Below, piece after piece: positions 1-7,409 of a stretch of 21,460 nucleotides of DNA. A program made the translations under genes and the position numbers. Under the pieces are notes generated by a model. That model saw nothing but the letters and a program-made list of their open reading frames with translations, had not been told where the DNA came from and did not search any database. This DNA is from Prolixibacteraceae bacterium (lineage in GTDB: Bacteria; Bacteroidota; Bacteroidia; Bacteroidales; Prolixibacteraceae). Position 1 is the stretch's first letter. Every line of letters begins with the position of its first letter. The stretch is taken from assembly GCA_003457135.1 (NCBI GenBank), contig DMSQ01000030.1, forward strand, positions 5,881-27,340, given 5' to 3'.

Positions 1-615
1 CGCTGGTTTGGGACGGATAAAGGAATTTCGGCATTTCAGGATAAAAAATGGCTTACCAATTCCTATCAAAGAACATATCGGGAAAGTCTTTTCAGGGATT
101 ATCCCATTACTTCAATGGCAACCAGTCCCGGTGGCGACACCTTATACGCAGGTACGGATGGAGCTGGTATCGCCCGTGTTTACCGAAACGATGTGGATGC
201 TATATCGGGAGCATCAGAATATGCCCAGTGGGGGCCAATCCAGTTGCCTTCAGATAAAATCTACAGTATTTTGATCACGCCTTCCGGAACACAATGGTTC
301 GGCACAGATCAGGGTGTCGCGCGTCACTCCGGAAGGAATACCCTTGATAACTGGACCGTTTTTACCACCAGCGAAGGCCTGGTCAATAATTTCGTTCAGG
401 CAATTGCAATAGACAAGATTGGGAAAGTCTGGTTTGGAACCAAAGGCGGGGTGTCGGTTTTTGATGGTTCGACCTGGACTTCTTTCACCCAAAAAGACGG
501 GTTGATCAGTAACAATGTACGCTGCATTACAGTTGACCAGGAGGGAGTTGTATGGATGGGAACGGACAAGGGAGTGAGCAGTTGTACTGATGGAACGTTT
601 ATTAGCTACAGGTAA
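1..615 (+). CDS. Beta-propeller protein with Reg_prop-type repeats, 5'-truncated by the window edge
   Basis: The reading frame is open from base 1 and ends at TAA 613-615, so only the last 204 residues are present. They contain recurring two-component-regulator-propeller repeats: WFGTDKGIS at the very start, LYAGTDGAG, WFGTDQGVARHSG, VWFGTKGGVSVFDG and VWMGTDKGVSS, spaced like propeller blades. In Bacteroidota such repeats form the periplasmic ligand-sensing part of hybrid two-component systems for glycan sensing, but they also occur in stand-alone lipoproteins. Here the protein stops right after the last blade, with no Y_Y_Y domain, membrane segment or histidine kinase. It is therefore more likely a propeller-only secreted or surface protein than a hybrid sensor. 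The missing N-terminus could change this view. The ATG at 115 is internal, not the start. Confidence 0.85.
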   Translation, partial: RWFGTDKGISAFQDKKWLTNSYQRTYRESLFRDYPITSMATSPGGDTLYAGTDGAGIARVYRNDVDAISGASEYAQWGPIQLPSDKIYSILITPSGTQWFGTDQGVARHSGRNTLDNWTVFTTSEGLVNNFVQAIAIDKIGKVWFGTKGGVSVFDGSTWTSFTQKDGLISNNVRCITVDQEGVVWMGTDKGVSSCTDGTFISYR

Positions 616-711
616 ATTAATTACAAAGTACTATCTGTTATACTGCAAGCTTTTTCCTGTTTTCGTCAATTTTCGAATAAGTGCTTATGGTTGCCTTTTG
701 GTTTGTAAATT

Positions 712-1359
712 TCACTGATCAAATTCCAAACCTCCAAAAAATTCAGGAACATGAAACGATGGGCCTGGAGTATTGATTTTGGTCCATGATACAAAATGCG
801 GAACACTCAGACCATCGCCACATTTATAAAAATTACCCCGCATTTTCGTTCCTGACAGAGGTTTCAGGCTGTGTTTAAAAAAGGCGTTCCACGGAATGGC
901 TATTGTGATCTTCCACCCGGTTTGTTCTTTTCGTTCAGGAAAAGGTGAATCGCCAAGTGAAGAAATCCTCCGGATAGTAGATATCTGATCTTCCGTAGCA
1001 TGAATTGCCGGCTCCCCTTTTTTTCGGAATCCAAGCAAGGCGGTTCCGATGCAATTCATTTCAAGGTTATAATATTCGTCATTTCCATCAGGCGAAAGAA
1101 AAAATTCCACACAACTGTCGGTCCAGACGCTGCCATTGCTTTTGGTAATTTCGGCTTTAACCGATTGCTCGTTCACCTGATACTGCAGAAACAATTCGTT
1201 TTCGTTCCAGGCAATCTGCACAGAAACGGCTGGTTTATAAGGATATTCGTCCCAGTTGACTATTTCCAATGGTAGAGGAGCAATCTCCAGATTGAGCGTT
1301 TCGGCAACCAATTCGAGTGGAGGATTGGTAAAGCCTTCGAGTATTTGAAGTATCTTCAT
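712..1359 (-). CDS. Carbohydrate-binding family 9-like protein (215 aa)
   Basis: The 215-residue protein resembles the CBM9-like fold found in many Bacteroidota proteins of unknown function. Typical features are a strand with AWNENELFLQYQV, then VWTDSCVEFFLSPDG, YYNLEMNCIGTALLGFR, a GWKITIAIPWNAF segment and MRGNFYKCGDGLSVPHFVSWT near the end. The DSCVEFF / YNLEMN / WKITIAIPW order is that of the domain. No signal peptide is visible, so it is either cytoplasmic or part of a family whose location is unknown. It is probably a stand-alone sugar-binding module; no catalytic residues are evident. It stands alone, convergent with the propeller gene to its left and with an unrelated small gene pair upstream. 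The start is an ATG at 1357-1359; no good promoter box was found ahead of it. Confidence 0.75.
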   Translation of the reverse strand: MKILQILEGFTNPPLELVAETLNLEIAPLPLEIVNWDEYPYKPAVSVQIAWNENELFLQYQVNEQSVKAEITKSNGSVWTDSCVEFFLSPDGNDEYYNLEMNCIGTALLGFRKKGEPAIHATEDQISTIRRISSLGDSPFPERKEQTGWKITIAIPWNAFFKHSLKPLSGTKMRGNFYKCGDGLSVPHFVSWTKINTPGPSFHVPEFFGGLEFDQ

Positions 1360-1424
1360 TGAAGGATTTTTTATGGAAGTGGAAAATAAATGATGGAAAG
1401 GATAGAGTCATTTTTTGAACTCAA

Positions 1425-1688
1425 TCAGGCAACCAAACCGGCATCTATTTTCAAAACATAGCCAAGCTTGCGCATCATATCATCACAGTCTTCCCAGAAT
1501 AGCCCAAATGTTTTTACATCGGCTAAGCCAAGTCTGGCCAGTATGTCGCGTACAAGTTCCTGATCATCGCCTTGGATTTCCCCTTCCATCATGGCGGATT
1601 CTGCCCATTCGACCAAGATATCAAGGGTTGTTTTGTGCTGTAAATAGTTCAGCATATTCACCGCTAATTGTTGCTTTGTTATAATCAT
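1425..1688 (-). CDS. Hypothetical protein, second gene of an overlapping pair (87 aa)
   Basis: An acidic 87-residue protein without a recognised domain. It is probably helical, with leucine-rich stretches such as LAVNMLNYLQHKTTLDILVEWAESAMMEGEI and a C-terminal LGLADVKTFGLFWEDCDDMMRKLGYVL. Its ATG (1686-1688) overlaps the TGA of the preceding gene by 4 bases (ATGA). That arrangement indicates translational coupling and a functional two-gene unit. The size, coupling and acidic character resemble the layout of toxin-antitoxin or other two-component small cassettes, but no known toxin or antitoxin motif can be seen. I do not recognise the function. The ATGA overlap makes a chance ORF unlikely. 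Confidence 0.7.
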   Translation of the reverse strand: MIITKQQLAVNMLNYLQHKTTLDILVEWAESAMMEGEIQGDDQELVRDILARLGLADVKTFGLFWEDCDDMMRKLGYVLKIDAGLVA

Positions 1689-1936
1689 GGCTCATCTATT
1701 TTTTTGTGTCCTTTATCTTCCGGATATTTCTTATGTAATTCCACCAGAATTCCCAACTCATTATAAATTTCCTGACGAAAAGTAAGTGTTGTCTCTTCTT
1801 GGTCAACTGTTTTAATATATTTGGCTTTCCATCCTAATCTTCCTTCAATTTCAAACCAATACCTTCTTGAACCTTCAGGCAGATCTTCCCAGTCTGGAAA
1901 TTTCTTTTCGTTTTCTTGTTTTTTATTGATATTCAA
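1685..1936 (-). CDS. Hypothetical protein, first gene of an overlapping pair, probable TTG start (83 aa)
   Basis: An 83-residue charged protein without a recognised domain. Conserved-looking features are FPDWEDLPEGSRRYWFEIEGRLGWKAKYIKTVDQEE followed by a helix LTFRQEIYNELGILVELHKKYPEDKG. The frame has no internal Met, and no ATG lies upstream in frame before the putative promoter box at 1984-1991, so translation probably begins at TTG 1934-1936. An ATT or ATA start upstream cannot be excluded. The gene overlaps the next one by 4 bases. The RRYWFEIEGRLGWKAKY stretch is rich in aromatic and basic residues and could contact nucleic acid or a partner protein, but this is speculation. Function unknown. 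Confidence 0.65.
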   Translation of the reverse strand: MNINKKQENEKKFPDWEDLPEGSRRYWFEIEGRLGWKAKYIKTVDQEETTLTFRQEIYNELGILVELHKKYPEDKGHKKIDEP

Positions 1937-1983
1937 GGAATCCGGTTTAAATAAAATGATTGATGAAAAAACATCTATATGCG

Positions 1984-1991
1984 CAAATTTA
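1984..1991 (-). promoter_or_regulatory. Putative Bacteroidota -7 box (TAAATTTG)
   Basis: On the minus strand the sequence reads TAAATTTG, a perfect match to the TAnnTTTG -7 consensus. It lies about 47 bases before the TTG start of the small gene pair. No good TTTG -33 element is present at the expected distance, so the support is partial. Confidence 0.4.
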
Positions 1992-2076
1992 AAGAATCTA
2001 AAGTAGAAACGAACCCTCCTAAATTATTTATTTATTGTCTGAATGAACCGCAATCCAATAAGTTCATATAAAACCA

Positions 2077-3177
2077 TTATGCGGACCTCAATTTCTCCTC
2101 GACATCTTTTACAATCCTGCACATCTGCGGAAATTGCACTTCCATGCTGGTCAATAATTTGTATTGTGCCAAGGTTCGCTGATAGTTATGTTCCGGATTT
2201 TTAATTTTGTAATAGTTGTCACCGTCAATGTAATCCATCAGGAAGCGTAAAACCTGCTCGTAGGTTATATATTTGGCCGAAAATGCCAGATATTCCAGCT
2301 CTTTTTCGTTCAGGAATCCAATGGTTTCAGACAAGTAGCCTTTGGTGAAACCTTCGAAGATAGCCAGATCGCACGAAACCGCATCGAGGTTTTCATCGTC
2401 TTCCTCACCGGTATTGGTGTATGAGCGCATGGCATCGCCAAAATCGTTCAGGCAAGTGCTATTTAATACTGTATCCAAATCAATGACACACAGAACCTCA
2501 CCGTTCAGATCAAATAGGATGTTGTTTATTTTGGTGTCGTTGTGGGTAACGCGGGTAGGTATTTCCCCGTTTTCAACCAGTATCCAGAAGTTGAGCATTT
2601 CTGCACGGCGGCTTTCAATCCAGCTTATTTCCTGAGTGAGTTTGGCTTTTCGGCCAACCGGATCTTTTGCCAAAACATTGTCCCACTGATTAAACCGGTA
2701 ACGAATATTATGGAATCCAGGCAAAATATCAGTCAGTGGTTCATTCATGTCCGAAACCATTTTCTGAAACATTCCGATTCCCTTTCCTCCCTGATAAGCC
2801 AGTTCAGGAGTTTTAGCCGATTGGTAAGCCTCGGTATCGCTAATAAAAACACAAACTGCCCAATATTCGCCTTCTTCATCCTGATAGTACAATTTTGCGT
2901 CAATAGCAGGTACGATTGTCATAGCTTCACGCATCGGATCGCCATTTTTTTCAATTACTTTTTTCCTGATATGGGAACATACTTTCTGAATGTTTTCCAT
3001 CATGGCCGGAACATTGGTAAAAATCCGTTTGTTCTTGCGCTGCATAAGGTAATTGGGAACCGATGATCCCGGGAAATAAATAATGAATGTATCATTGATA
3101 AAACCCTCGCCCATGGGTTCAACCCGATCAATCGTTCCTTCAATCCGAAAATTGGCTGCTATTTTTATTAAGTCCAT
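2077..3177 (-). CDS. Aminoglycoside-phosphotransferase-fold sugar kinase, N-acetylhexosamine 1-kinase (NahK)-like
   Basis: A 366-residue protein of the APH/choline-kinase fold, close to the usual length of N-acetylhexosamine 1-kinases (about 360 residues). The catalytic loop is THNDTKINNILFD (residues 211-223; Asp214 catalytic, Asn219 metal ligand) and the DFG-equivalent is VIDLDT (231-236). The N-lobe begins with a glycine-containing loop GEGFINDTF (23-31) and a strand NYLMQRKNKRIF carrying the likely ATP-binding lysine. NahK-type enzymes phosphorylate GlcNAc or GalNAc at C1 in the cytoplasm for salvage of host or mucin sugars. Related Bacteroidota proteins often carry misleading 'mucin desulfatase' names; no sulfatase motif is present here. 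The gene is divergent from the cytochrome fusion gene across 138 bases holding a promoter for each direction. Substrate assignment is inference; the kinase fold is clear. Confidence 0.8.
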   Translation of the reverse strand: MDLIKIAANFRIEGTIDRVEPMGEGFINDTFIIYFPGSSVPNYLMQRKNKRIFTNVPAMMENIQKVCSHIRKKVIEKNGDPMREAMTIVPAIDAKLYYQDEEGEYWAVCVFISDTEAYQSAKTPELAYQGGKGIGMFQKMVSDMNEPLTDILPGFHNIRYRFNQWDNVLAKDPVGRKAKLTQEISWIESRRAEMLNFWILVENGEIPTRVTHNDTKINNILFDLNGEVLCVIDLDTVLNSTCLNDFGDAMRSYTNTGEEDDENLDAVSCDLAIFEGFTKGYLSETIGFLNEKELEYLAFSAKYITYEQVLRFLMDYIDGDNYYKIKNPEHNYQRTLAQYKLLTSMEVQFPQMCRIVKDVEEKLRSA

Positions 3178-3203
3178 TGCTTTTTGTTTATTGGTTGATT
3201 CCT

Positions 3204-3237
3204 CAAAGATATATTCTATTTTGAATTTTGGCTCAAA
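3204..3237 (-). promoter_or_regulatory. Putative promoter of the kinase gene (TTTG - 22 bp - TATCTTTG)
   Basis: On the minus strand, TTTG at 3237-3234 is followed after 22 bases by TATCTTTG at 3211-3204, a perfect TAnnTTTG -7 box. The box ends 27 bases before the ATG at 3177. The spacing is a little longer than the usual 19-21 bases. This is the best-formed promoter in the window. Confidence 0.6.
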
Positions 3238-3265
3238 TGCGACATGGCCGTCCGGGCATTTTTAT

Positions 3266-3273
3266 TATTTTTG
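3266..3273 (+). promoter_or_regulatory. Putative -7 box (TATTTTTG) of the cytochrome fusion gene
   Basis: TATTTTTG matches TAnnTTTG and lies 42 bases before the ATG at 3316, in the divergent gap shared with the kinase promoter. No TTTG is present at the -33 distance, so it may be weak or activator-dependent. Confidence 0.4.
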
Positions 3274-3315
3274 GCGACCTGAATCTATGTTTATTTACAA
3301 AAAACTAAACCATCC

Positions 3316-4869
3316 ATGTTCAAAAAGATAGGAAACTTCCTGCGCAAGCGTATTCTGCTTGTTTTATTCTTCTCATTTGCCATTGGAATACTGGCTGCCA
3401 TATTCGGAAATCAAGCTATCGAACATACTTCAACCGACGAATTTTGTGCTTCCTGCCATGTTCACCCGCATGTTTTTGTTTCGTGGAAATTATCTACCCA
3501 CTACGATAATAAAGGTGGAATTCAGGTACATTGTGTCGATTGCCATTTACCTCCCAAAGGGCAGGGCTACCTGATTGAGAAAACAAAACTGGGACTAAAA
3601 GATGTCTATGGTTTCATGACCAAAGATTCGTCGGAGTTTAACTGGGAGGCCAAACGTACTGTTGAAAAAGCGCCTCATTTCACATTTAAAGCTTCGTGTG
3701 TAAAATGCCATGCCAATTTATTTCCGTTAACACTGAAAAAAGAAGGCCAGGATGCGCATTTATATTATTCTCAAAATGAAGAAAAACTCGAATGCACCAA
3801 TTGTCACCTGCATGTGGGCCATTACGACCCCAAAGCCAAACATGCAAGCAACTCCGATTTTGGTAAAGGTTCAGGAGTTAATCAGGTAGTTTATACCGAA
3901 GCCACCAAAGTGGATAAGTTTGCCAATTTTACTGAAAAGATTCCAGGATCAACCATTTCATTCAACATGATTGCAATTCCGGGGGGTAAGTTTAAAATCG
4001 GAAGTCCGGAAAGTGAGCCCTATCGCCGGTCGGATGAAGGTCCGGTAAAAGAGGTCGGACTGAGTCCGTTCTATATGGCCGAAGTGGAAGTTACATGGGA
4101 TGAATTTCTCGTTTTCTATAGCCAAACCGGAGGTGAAGGAAGATCAAGCGATACCAAAAGTGTTGTTAAAACAAAAGCCAAAGGTGCCAGTTTATCCGGA
4201 GAAGTTGATGCCATCAGCGGACCAACCCCTCCCTACGGACAACCAGACCAGAACTGGGGCTTGGGACGCCGCCCGGCCATAACCATGCGATACGCCACGG
4301 CCGAAACGTACTGCAAATGGTTATCGCAGGTTACCGGGAAAAGATACCGCCTCCCCACCGAGGCTGAATGGGAATATGCCTGCCGTGCCGGGTCACAAAA
4401 TCCGTATTTCTTTGAAGGCGACCCGAAAAAATATTCGAAAGACCGTTTCTGGAATAAACTGTTTGGGGCCGATACTACCAACATCAACCGGTACATTATT
4501 TACTCCGGAAACAGTTTGTTCAAGACACATCTGCCCGATGCGGTCAAACCCAATCCGTTCGGCCTGAAAAACATGTTGGGCAATGTCGGGGAATTCTGTT
4601 CAGACTGGTATGCTCCTGATGCCTACACCAATTTGACCGATGGCGCCAAAGACCCACAAGGACCAACTTCCGGAACTGAAAGGATCGTTCGGGGCGGATC
4701 GTTTAAAAGTGAACCAACCGAAGTGCGTTCGGCAGCCCGCGACTATACGCAGGATGAGACATGGATGAGAACCGACCCACAGATTCCAAAGAGTATTTGG
4801 TGGTATTCAGATTGCAACACGGTGGGCTTCCGTGTTGTTTGCGAAGTGGATGAAACGACAGGGAAATAA
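3316..4869 (+). CDS. Membrane tetraheme NapC/NirT-type cytochrome c fused to an FGE-like (SUMF1/PvdO) domain
   Basis: This 517-residue protein has two parts. Residues 1-190 are a NapC/NirT/NrfH-type domain: a basic N-terminus, one membrane anchor at 13-33 (ILLVLFFSFAIGILAAIFG), then four c-type heme motifs CASCH (44-48), CVDCH (73-77), CVKCH (128-132) and CTNCH (160-164). Such proteins take electrons from menaquinol and pass them to periplasmic partners, or run in reverse. Residues about 213-511 form an FGE-sulfatase fold: MIAIPGGKFKIGSP, PFYMAEVEVTWDEF, RLPTEAEWEYACRAG (345-359), FGLKNMLGNVGEFCSDWY, IVRGGSF (457-463) and VGFRVV. The two catalytic cysteines of true formylglycine-generating enzymes are missing: Ser465 and Val470 stand at those positions. 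Formylglycine formation is thus unlikely; a structural or binding role, as in the FGE-like gliding proteins GldJ/GldK, is an alternative. It lies 210 bases before the exported dehydrogenase genes and is probably exposed to the periplasm. Confidence 0.9.
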   Translation: MFKKIGNFLRKRILLVLFFSFAIGILAAIFGNQAIEHTSTDEFCASCHVHPHVFVSWKLSTHYDNKGGIQVHCVDCHLPPKGQGYLIEKTKLGLKDVYGFMTKDSSEFNWEAKRTVEKAPHFTFKASCVKCHANLFPLTLKKEGQDAHLYYSQNEEKLECTNCHLHVGHYDPKAKHASNSDFGKGSGVNQVVYTEATKVDKFANFTEKIPGSTISFNMIAIPGGKFKIGSPESEPYRRSDEGPVKEVGLSPFYMAEVEVTWDEFLVFYSQTGGEGRSSDTKSVVKTKAKGASLSGEVDAISGPTPPYGQPDQNWGLGRRPAITMRYATAETYCKWLSQVTGKRYRLPTEAEWEYACRAGSQNPYFFEGDPKKYSKDRFWNKLFGADTTNINRYIIYSGNSLFKTHLPDAVKPNPFGLKNMLGNVGEFCSDWYAPDAYTNLTDGAKDPQGPTSGTERIVRGGSFKSEPTEVRSAARDYTQDETWMRTDPQIPKSIWWYSDCNTVGFRVVCEVDETTGK

Positions 4870-5079
4870 TTTTTTGAATTTATCGGTAATTGGTACTTTT
4901 CAACGGCATATAATGAAAGAACACCAACAAATACTGTTAGTTCCAAATATTTACGGTTTTGTTTCGTAAATTCCGGGAAATATGACTGATAAGTTATTAT
5001 CTTCGGGGTAAGTTTCAGAAAGCAGTTTTTTGATTAAAACTAAATTGACTAAAAACAACATTATAAAACTAAACGAACC

Positions 5080-6432
5080 ATGAGTGAATCAAATTTTTCA
5101 AGAAGGAAATTTCTGGCCAATGCTGCAGCAATAAGCGCAGTCGGGGTCGTAGGTGTTAACGTATTGACTTCATGTTCAGGTCCTAAAAAACCTGATGTAG
5201 CATTAAATCTACCTCCGCTTTTAGAACTGGCGCCCGATGGCGCTCCTCTGAAAGTAGGTATTATCGGTTGCGGCGGTCGCGGCTCGGGCGCAATGATCGA
5301 CTTCCTGAATGCAGGCCCAAACCTGATTGTTCATGCCCTTGGCGACACTTTTCAGGATAACATTACAGCCTGCCGTGACAAGCTGAAAAAAGAAAAGAAC
5401 CTGGAAGTTGCCGACGAAAACGTTTTTGTTGGATTCGATGCCTACGAAAAAGTACTTAATTCAGGTATTGACGTAGTTATTCTGGCTACTCCTCCTCAAT
5501 TCCGCCCCTTGCATTTCGAGGCAGCCGTTCAGGCCCGCAAACATGTTTTCATGGAAAAACCAGTTGCGGTTGATCCGGTTGGCATCCGCTCGGTAATGGC
5601 GACTGCAAAAAAAGCCGAATCACTGGGCCTGAAAATTGTTACCGGAACACAACGCCGTCATCAGTTCGACTATGTTGAAGTTTACAAACAAGTCATGAAT
5701 GGCGCTATTGGCGATATTACCTCAGCCAACTGTTACTGGAACCAAAATAAATTATGGCACCGGAATCCCAAGGCCGAATGGTCTGAAATGGAATACATGA
5801 TCCGCGACTGGGTAAACTGGCTGTGGTTATCAGGCGACCATATCGTTGAGCAACACGTTCACAACATTGACGTGATTGGCTGGTTTACCGGAAAACATCC
5901 TGTAAAAGCGGTAGGTTTCGGATCTCGCCAGCGTCGGGTAACCGGTGATCAGTTTGATAATTTCAGCGTTGACTTTGTTTACGAAAATGGGATGCACATG
6001 CACAGCATGTGCCGTCAGATTAACGGAACCGCTAACAACGTTTCAGAATTTATCATGGGTACTGAGGGAAAAACCAATTGTAAAGATAAAATCTGGGATT
6101 TGGCCGGAACTGAAAAATTCGCTTATGCTTATCCACTGAACGATAAAGGGGAACCAATGAAAAGCGTGAAGACCAGTCCTTATGTTCAGGAACACATTGA
6201 TCTGGTCACCTGCATCCGTCAGAACATTGCAATTAACGAAGCCGAACAAACTGCCATTTCGAACATGGTAGCCATTATGGGCCGCGTTTCATCGTACACT
6301 GGTAAAGAAGTTACCTGGGACGAAATGATGAACTCTGACATGAAATTGGGACCACAAACATACATCATGGGACCGGTTGGAATTGTTGGCACTGCAACAG
6401 TTGCAATTCCGGGAGAAGCTGCTGAAGTATAG
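5080..6432 (+). CDS. Tat-exported lipoprotein, Gfo/Idh/MocA family sugar dehydrogenase
   Basis: A 450-residue NAD(P)-dependent oxidoreductase of the Gfo/Idh/MocA family. The N-terminus has a twin-arginine motif SRRKFL (7-12), a hydrophobic stretch and a lipobox LTSC (Cys32), so the mature protein is probably a Tat-dependent lipoprotein in the envelope. The Rossmann motif is VGIIGCGGRGSG (59-70). EKP at 159-161 is the conserved active-site/cofactor motif, and GDHIVEQHVHNIDV (252-265) supplies the catalytic histidines typical of the family. Members oxidise or reduce sugar hydroxyls; GH109 enzymes and glycoside 3-dehydrogenases belong here. Five bases separate it from the next gene, so the two are surely co-transcribed. 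The exact sugar cannot be read from sequence. The start is fixed by the Tat signal. Confidence 0.9.
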   Translation: MSESNFSRRKFLANAAAISAVGVVGVNVLTSCSGPKKPDVALNLPPLLELAPDGAPLKVGIIGCGGRGSGAMIDFLNAGPNLIVHALGDTFQDNITACRDKLKKEKNLEVADENVFVGFDAYEKVLNSGIDVVILATPPQFRPLHFEAAVQARKHVFMEKPVAVDPVGIRSVMATAKKAESLGLKIVTGTQRRHQFDYVEVYKQVMNGAIGDITSANCYWNQNKLWHRNPKAEWSEMEYMIRDWVNWLWLSGDHIVEQHVHNIDVIGWFTGKHPVKAVGFGSRQRRVTGDQFDNFSVDFVYENGMHMHSMCRQINGTANNVSEFIMGTEGKTNCKDKIWDLAGTEKFAYAYPLNDKGEPMKSVKTSPYVQEHIDLVTCIRQNIAINEAEQTAISNMVAIMGRVSSYTGKEVTWDEMMNSDMKLGPQTYIMGPVGIVGTATVAIPGEAAEV

Positions 6433-6437
6433 AAACT

Positions 6438-7343
6438 ATGACAATCAATAGAAGATCTTTTTTAGGAACGGCTGTTTCTGGTGCTGCATTAGCAGCATCA
6501 GGCGGCCTTTTTTCTTCGTTCAAGGGTGAATCTCCAATCAACAAACAGAATTCCTCCAAATTAAAAATTTCGTGCCAGGAAGGCGTTGCCCCAGGCAAAA
6601 CCCTGACCGAAAAGCTTGATTTTATGGAATCTTTAGATATTGTTGGTCTCGAAATCTGGGGCGCCGGCCTTGAAAAAAGAGTGAATGAAATAAAACTGGC
6701 CCTGCAGAACCGCAACATGAAAGTGAGCGCGATCTGTGCCGGTTTCGAAGGTTGGCTGATTGCCGACGATCCTGCCATTCAGAAAAAATGTATGGACTCG
6801 CTGAAAGTAATCATTGGGGCAGCTGGAGAACTTGGCTCAACAGGAGTTATTTTCGTTCCAGCTTTCAATAATCAGAAATCATTGCCCGACAAACAGGCCC
6901 GTGAGTTGCTGATCGGACAAATGAAGGAACTCGGAGATTATGCACTTCAAAATAAGACTCGGATTTTACTTGAACCACTGAATCGCGAAGAATGTTATTT
7001 TTGCCGGCAGGTAGCCGACGGAGCAGCTATTGTCAGGGATGTAAAGAGTGACGGAGCTGCTGTTATGGGCGACTTCTGGCACATGACCTGGGAAGAAACC
7101 AATGACCGCGCGGCATTTCTATCGGCAGGCGATTATTTGCACCACGTCCATATTGCCAGTCGCAAGCGGCGTAAAATGCCCGGAGAAGATGGCGAAGCCG
7201 ATAATTACGTCAACGGATTCCGTGGTTTGAAGGAAATCAACTACCAGGATTACATCAGTTTTGAATGTGGTTCGGTGGGCGATCCGAAAATTACCTTGCC
7301 AGCTGCAGTCAAGCTGATGCGCGAACAATGGAAGGAAGCCTGA
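6438..7343 (+). CDS. Tat-exported TIM-barrel sugar isomerase/epimerase (hydroxypyruvate isomerase-like)
   Basis: A 301-residue protein of the AP-endonuclease-2 / sugar phosphate isomerase superfamily. It starts with a Tat signal, INRRSFLG (3-10), then a hydrophobic Ala/Gly-rich segment. The metal-binding residues of the barrel are visible: Glu179 in LLEPLNREECYF, Asp212 and His215 in MGDFWHMTWEE, His238 in HHVHIASRKRR and Glu276 in ISFECGS. The family includes isomerases and epimerases, and in Bacteroides oxidative glycan-cleavage gene sets such barrels act on 3-keto-glycosides as lyases or epimerases. Placement between two Gfo/Idh/MocA dehydrogenases favours a role on an oxidised sugar over true hydroxypyruvate isomerisation. 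Periplasmic location is inferred from the Tat signal. It begins 5 bases after the previous stop. Confidence 0.88.
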   Translation: MTINRRSFLGTAVSGAALAASGGLFSSFKGESPINKQNSSKLKISCQEGVAPGKTLTEKLDFMESLDIVGLEIWGAGLEKRVNEIKLALQNRNMKVSAICAGFEGWLIADDPAIQKKCMDSLKVIIGAAGELGSTGVIFVPAFNNQKSLPDKQARELLIGQMKELGDYALQNKTRILLEPLNREECYFCRQVADGAAIVRDVKSDGAAVMGDFWHMTWEETNDRAAFLSAGDYLHHVHIASRKRRKMPGEDGEADNYVNGFRGLKEINYQDYISFECGSVGDPKITLPAAVKLMREQWKEA

Positions 7344-7357
7344 CCGGATAAAAAGTG

Positions 7358-7382
7358 TTCAGTCGCAGTTTTCAGTCGCAGT
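7358..7382. repeat. Tandem short direct repeat (two copies of ttcagtcgcagt)
   Basis: Two perfect 12-base copies (7358-7369 and 7371-7382) occur with a 13-base period in the gap between the TIM-barrel and second dehydrogenase genes. Eleven of the bases recur as the reverse complement at 17841-17851, in another intergenic gap. This indicates a dispersed intergenic word rather than a gene-specific operator. Confidence 0.75.
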
Positions 7383-7409
7383 AACCAGACAATCGACCAT
7401 ATAGTTATC

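Noticed and set aside
1396..1424. Possible hairpin gagt...actc after the small gene pair
   Set aside because: Only four paired bases; not a credible terminator.
2342..3066. Long plus-strand ORFs opposite the kinase gene
   Set aside because: No domain content and fully antisense to a clear kinase; shadow frames.
4998..5005. TATCTTCG as -7 box of the first dehydrogenase gene
   Set aside because: One mismatch to TAnnTTTG and no TTTG at -33 distance; too weak to list.
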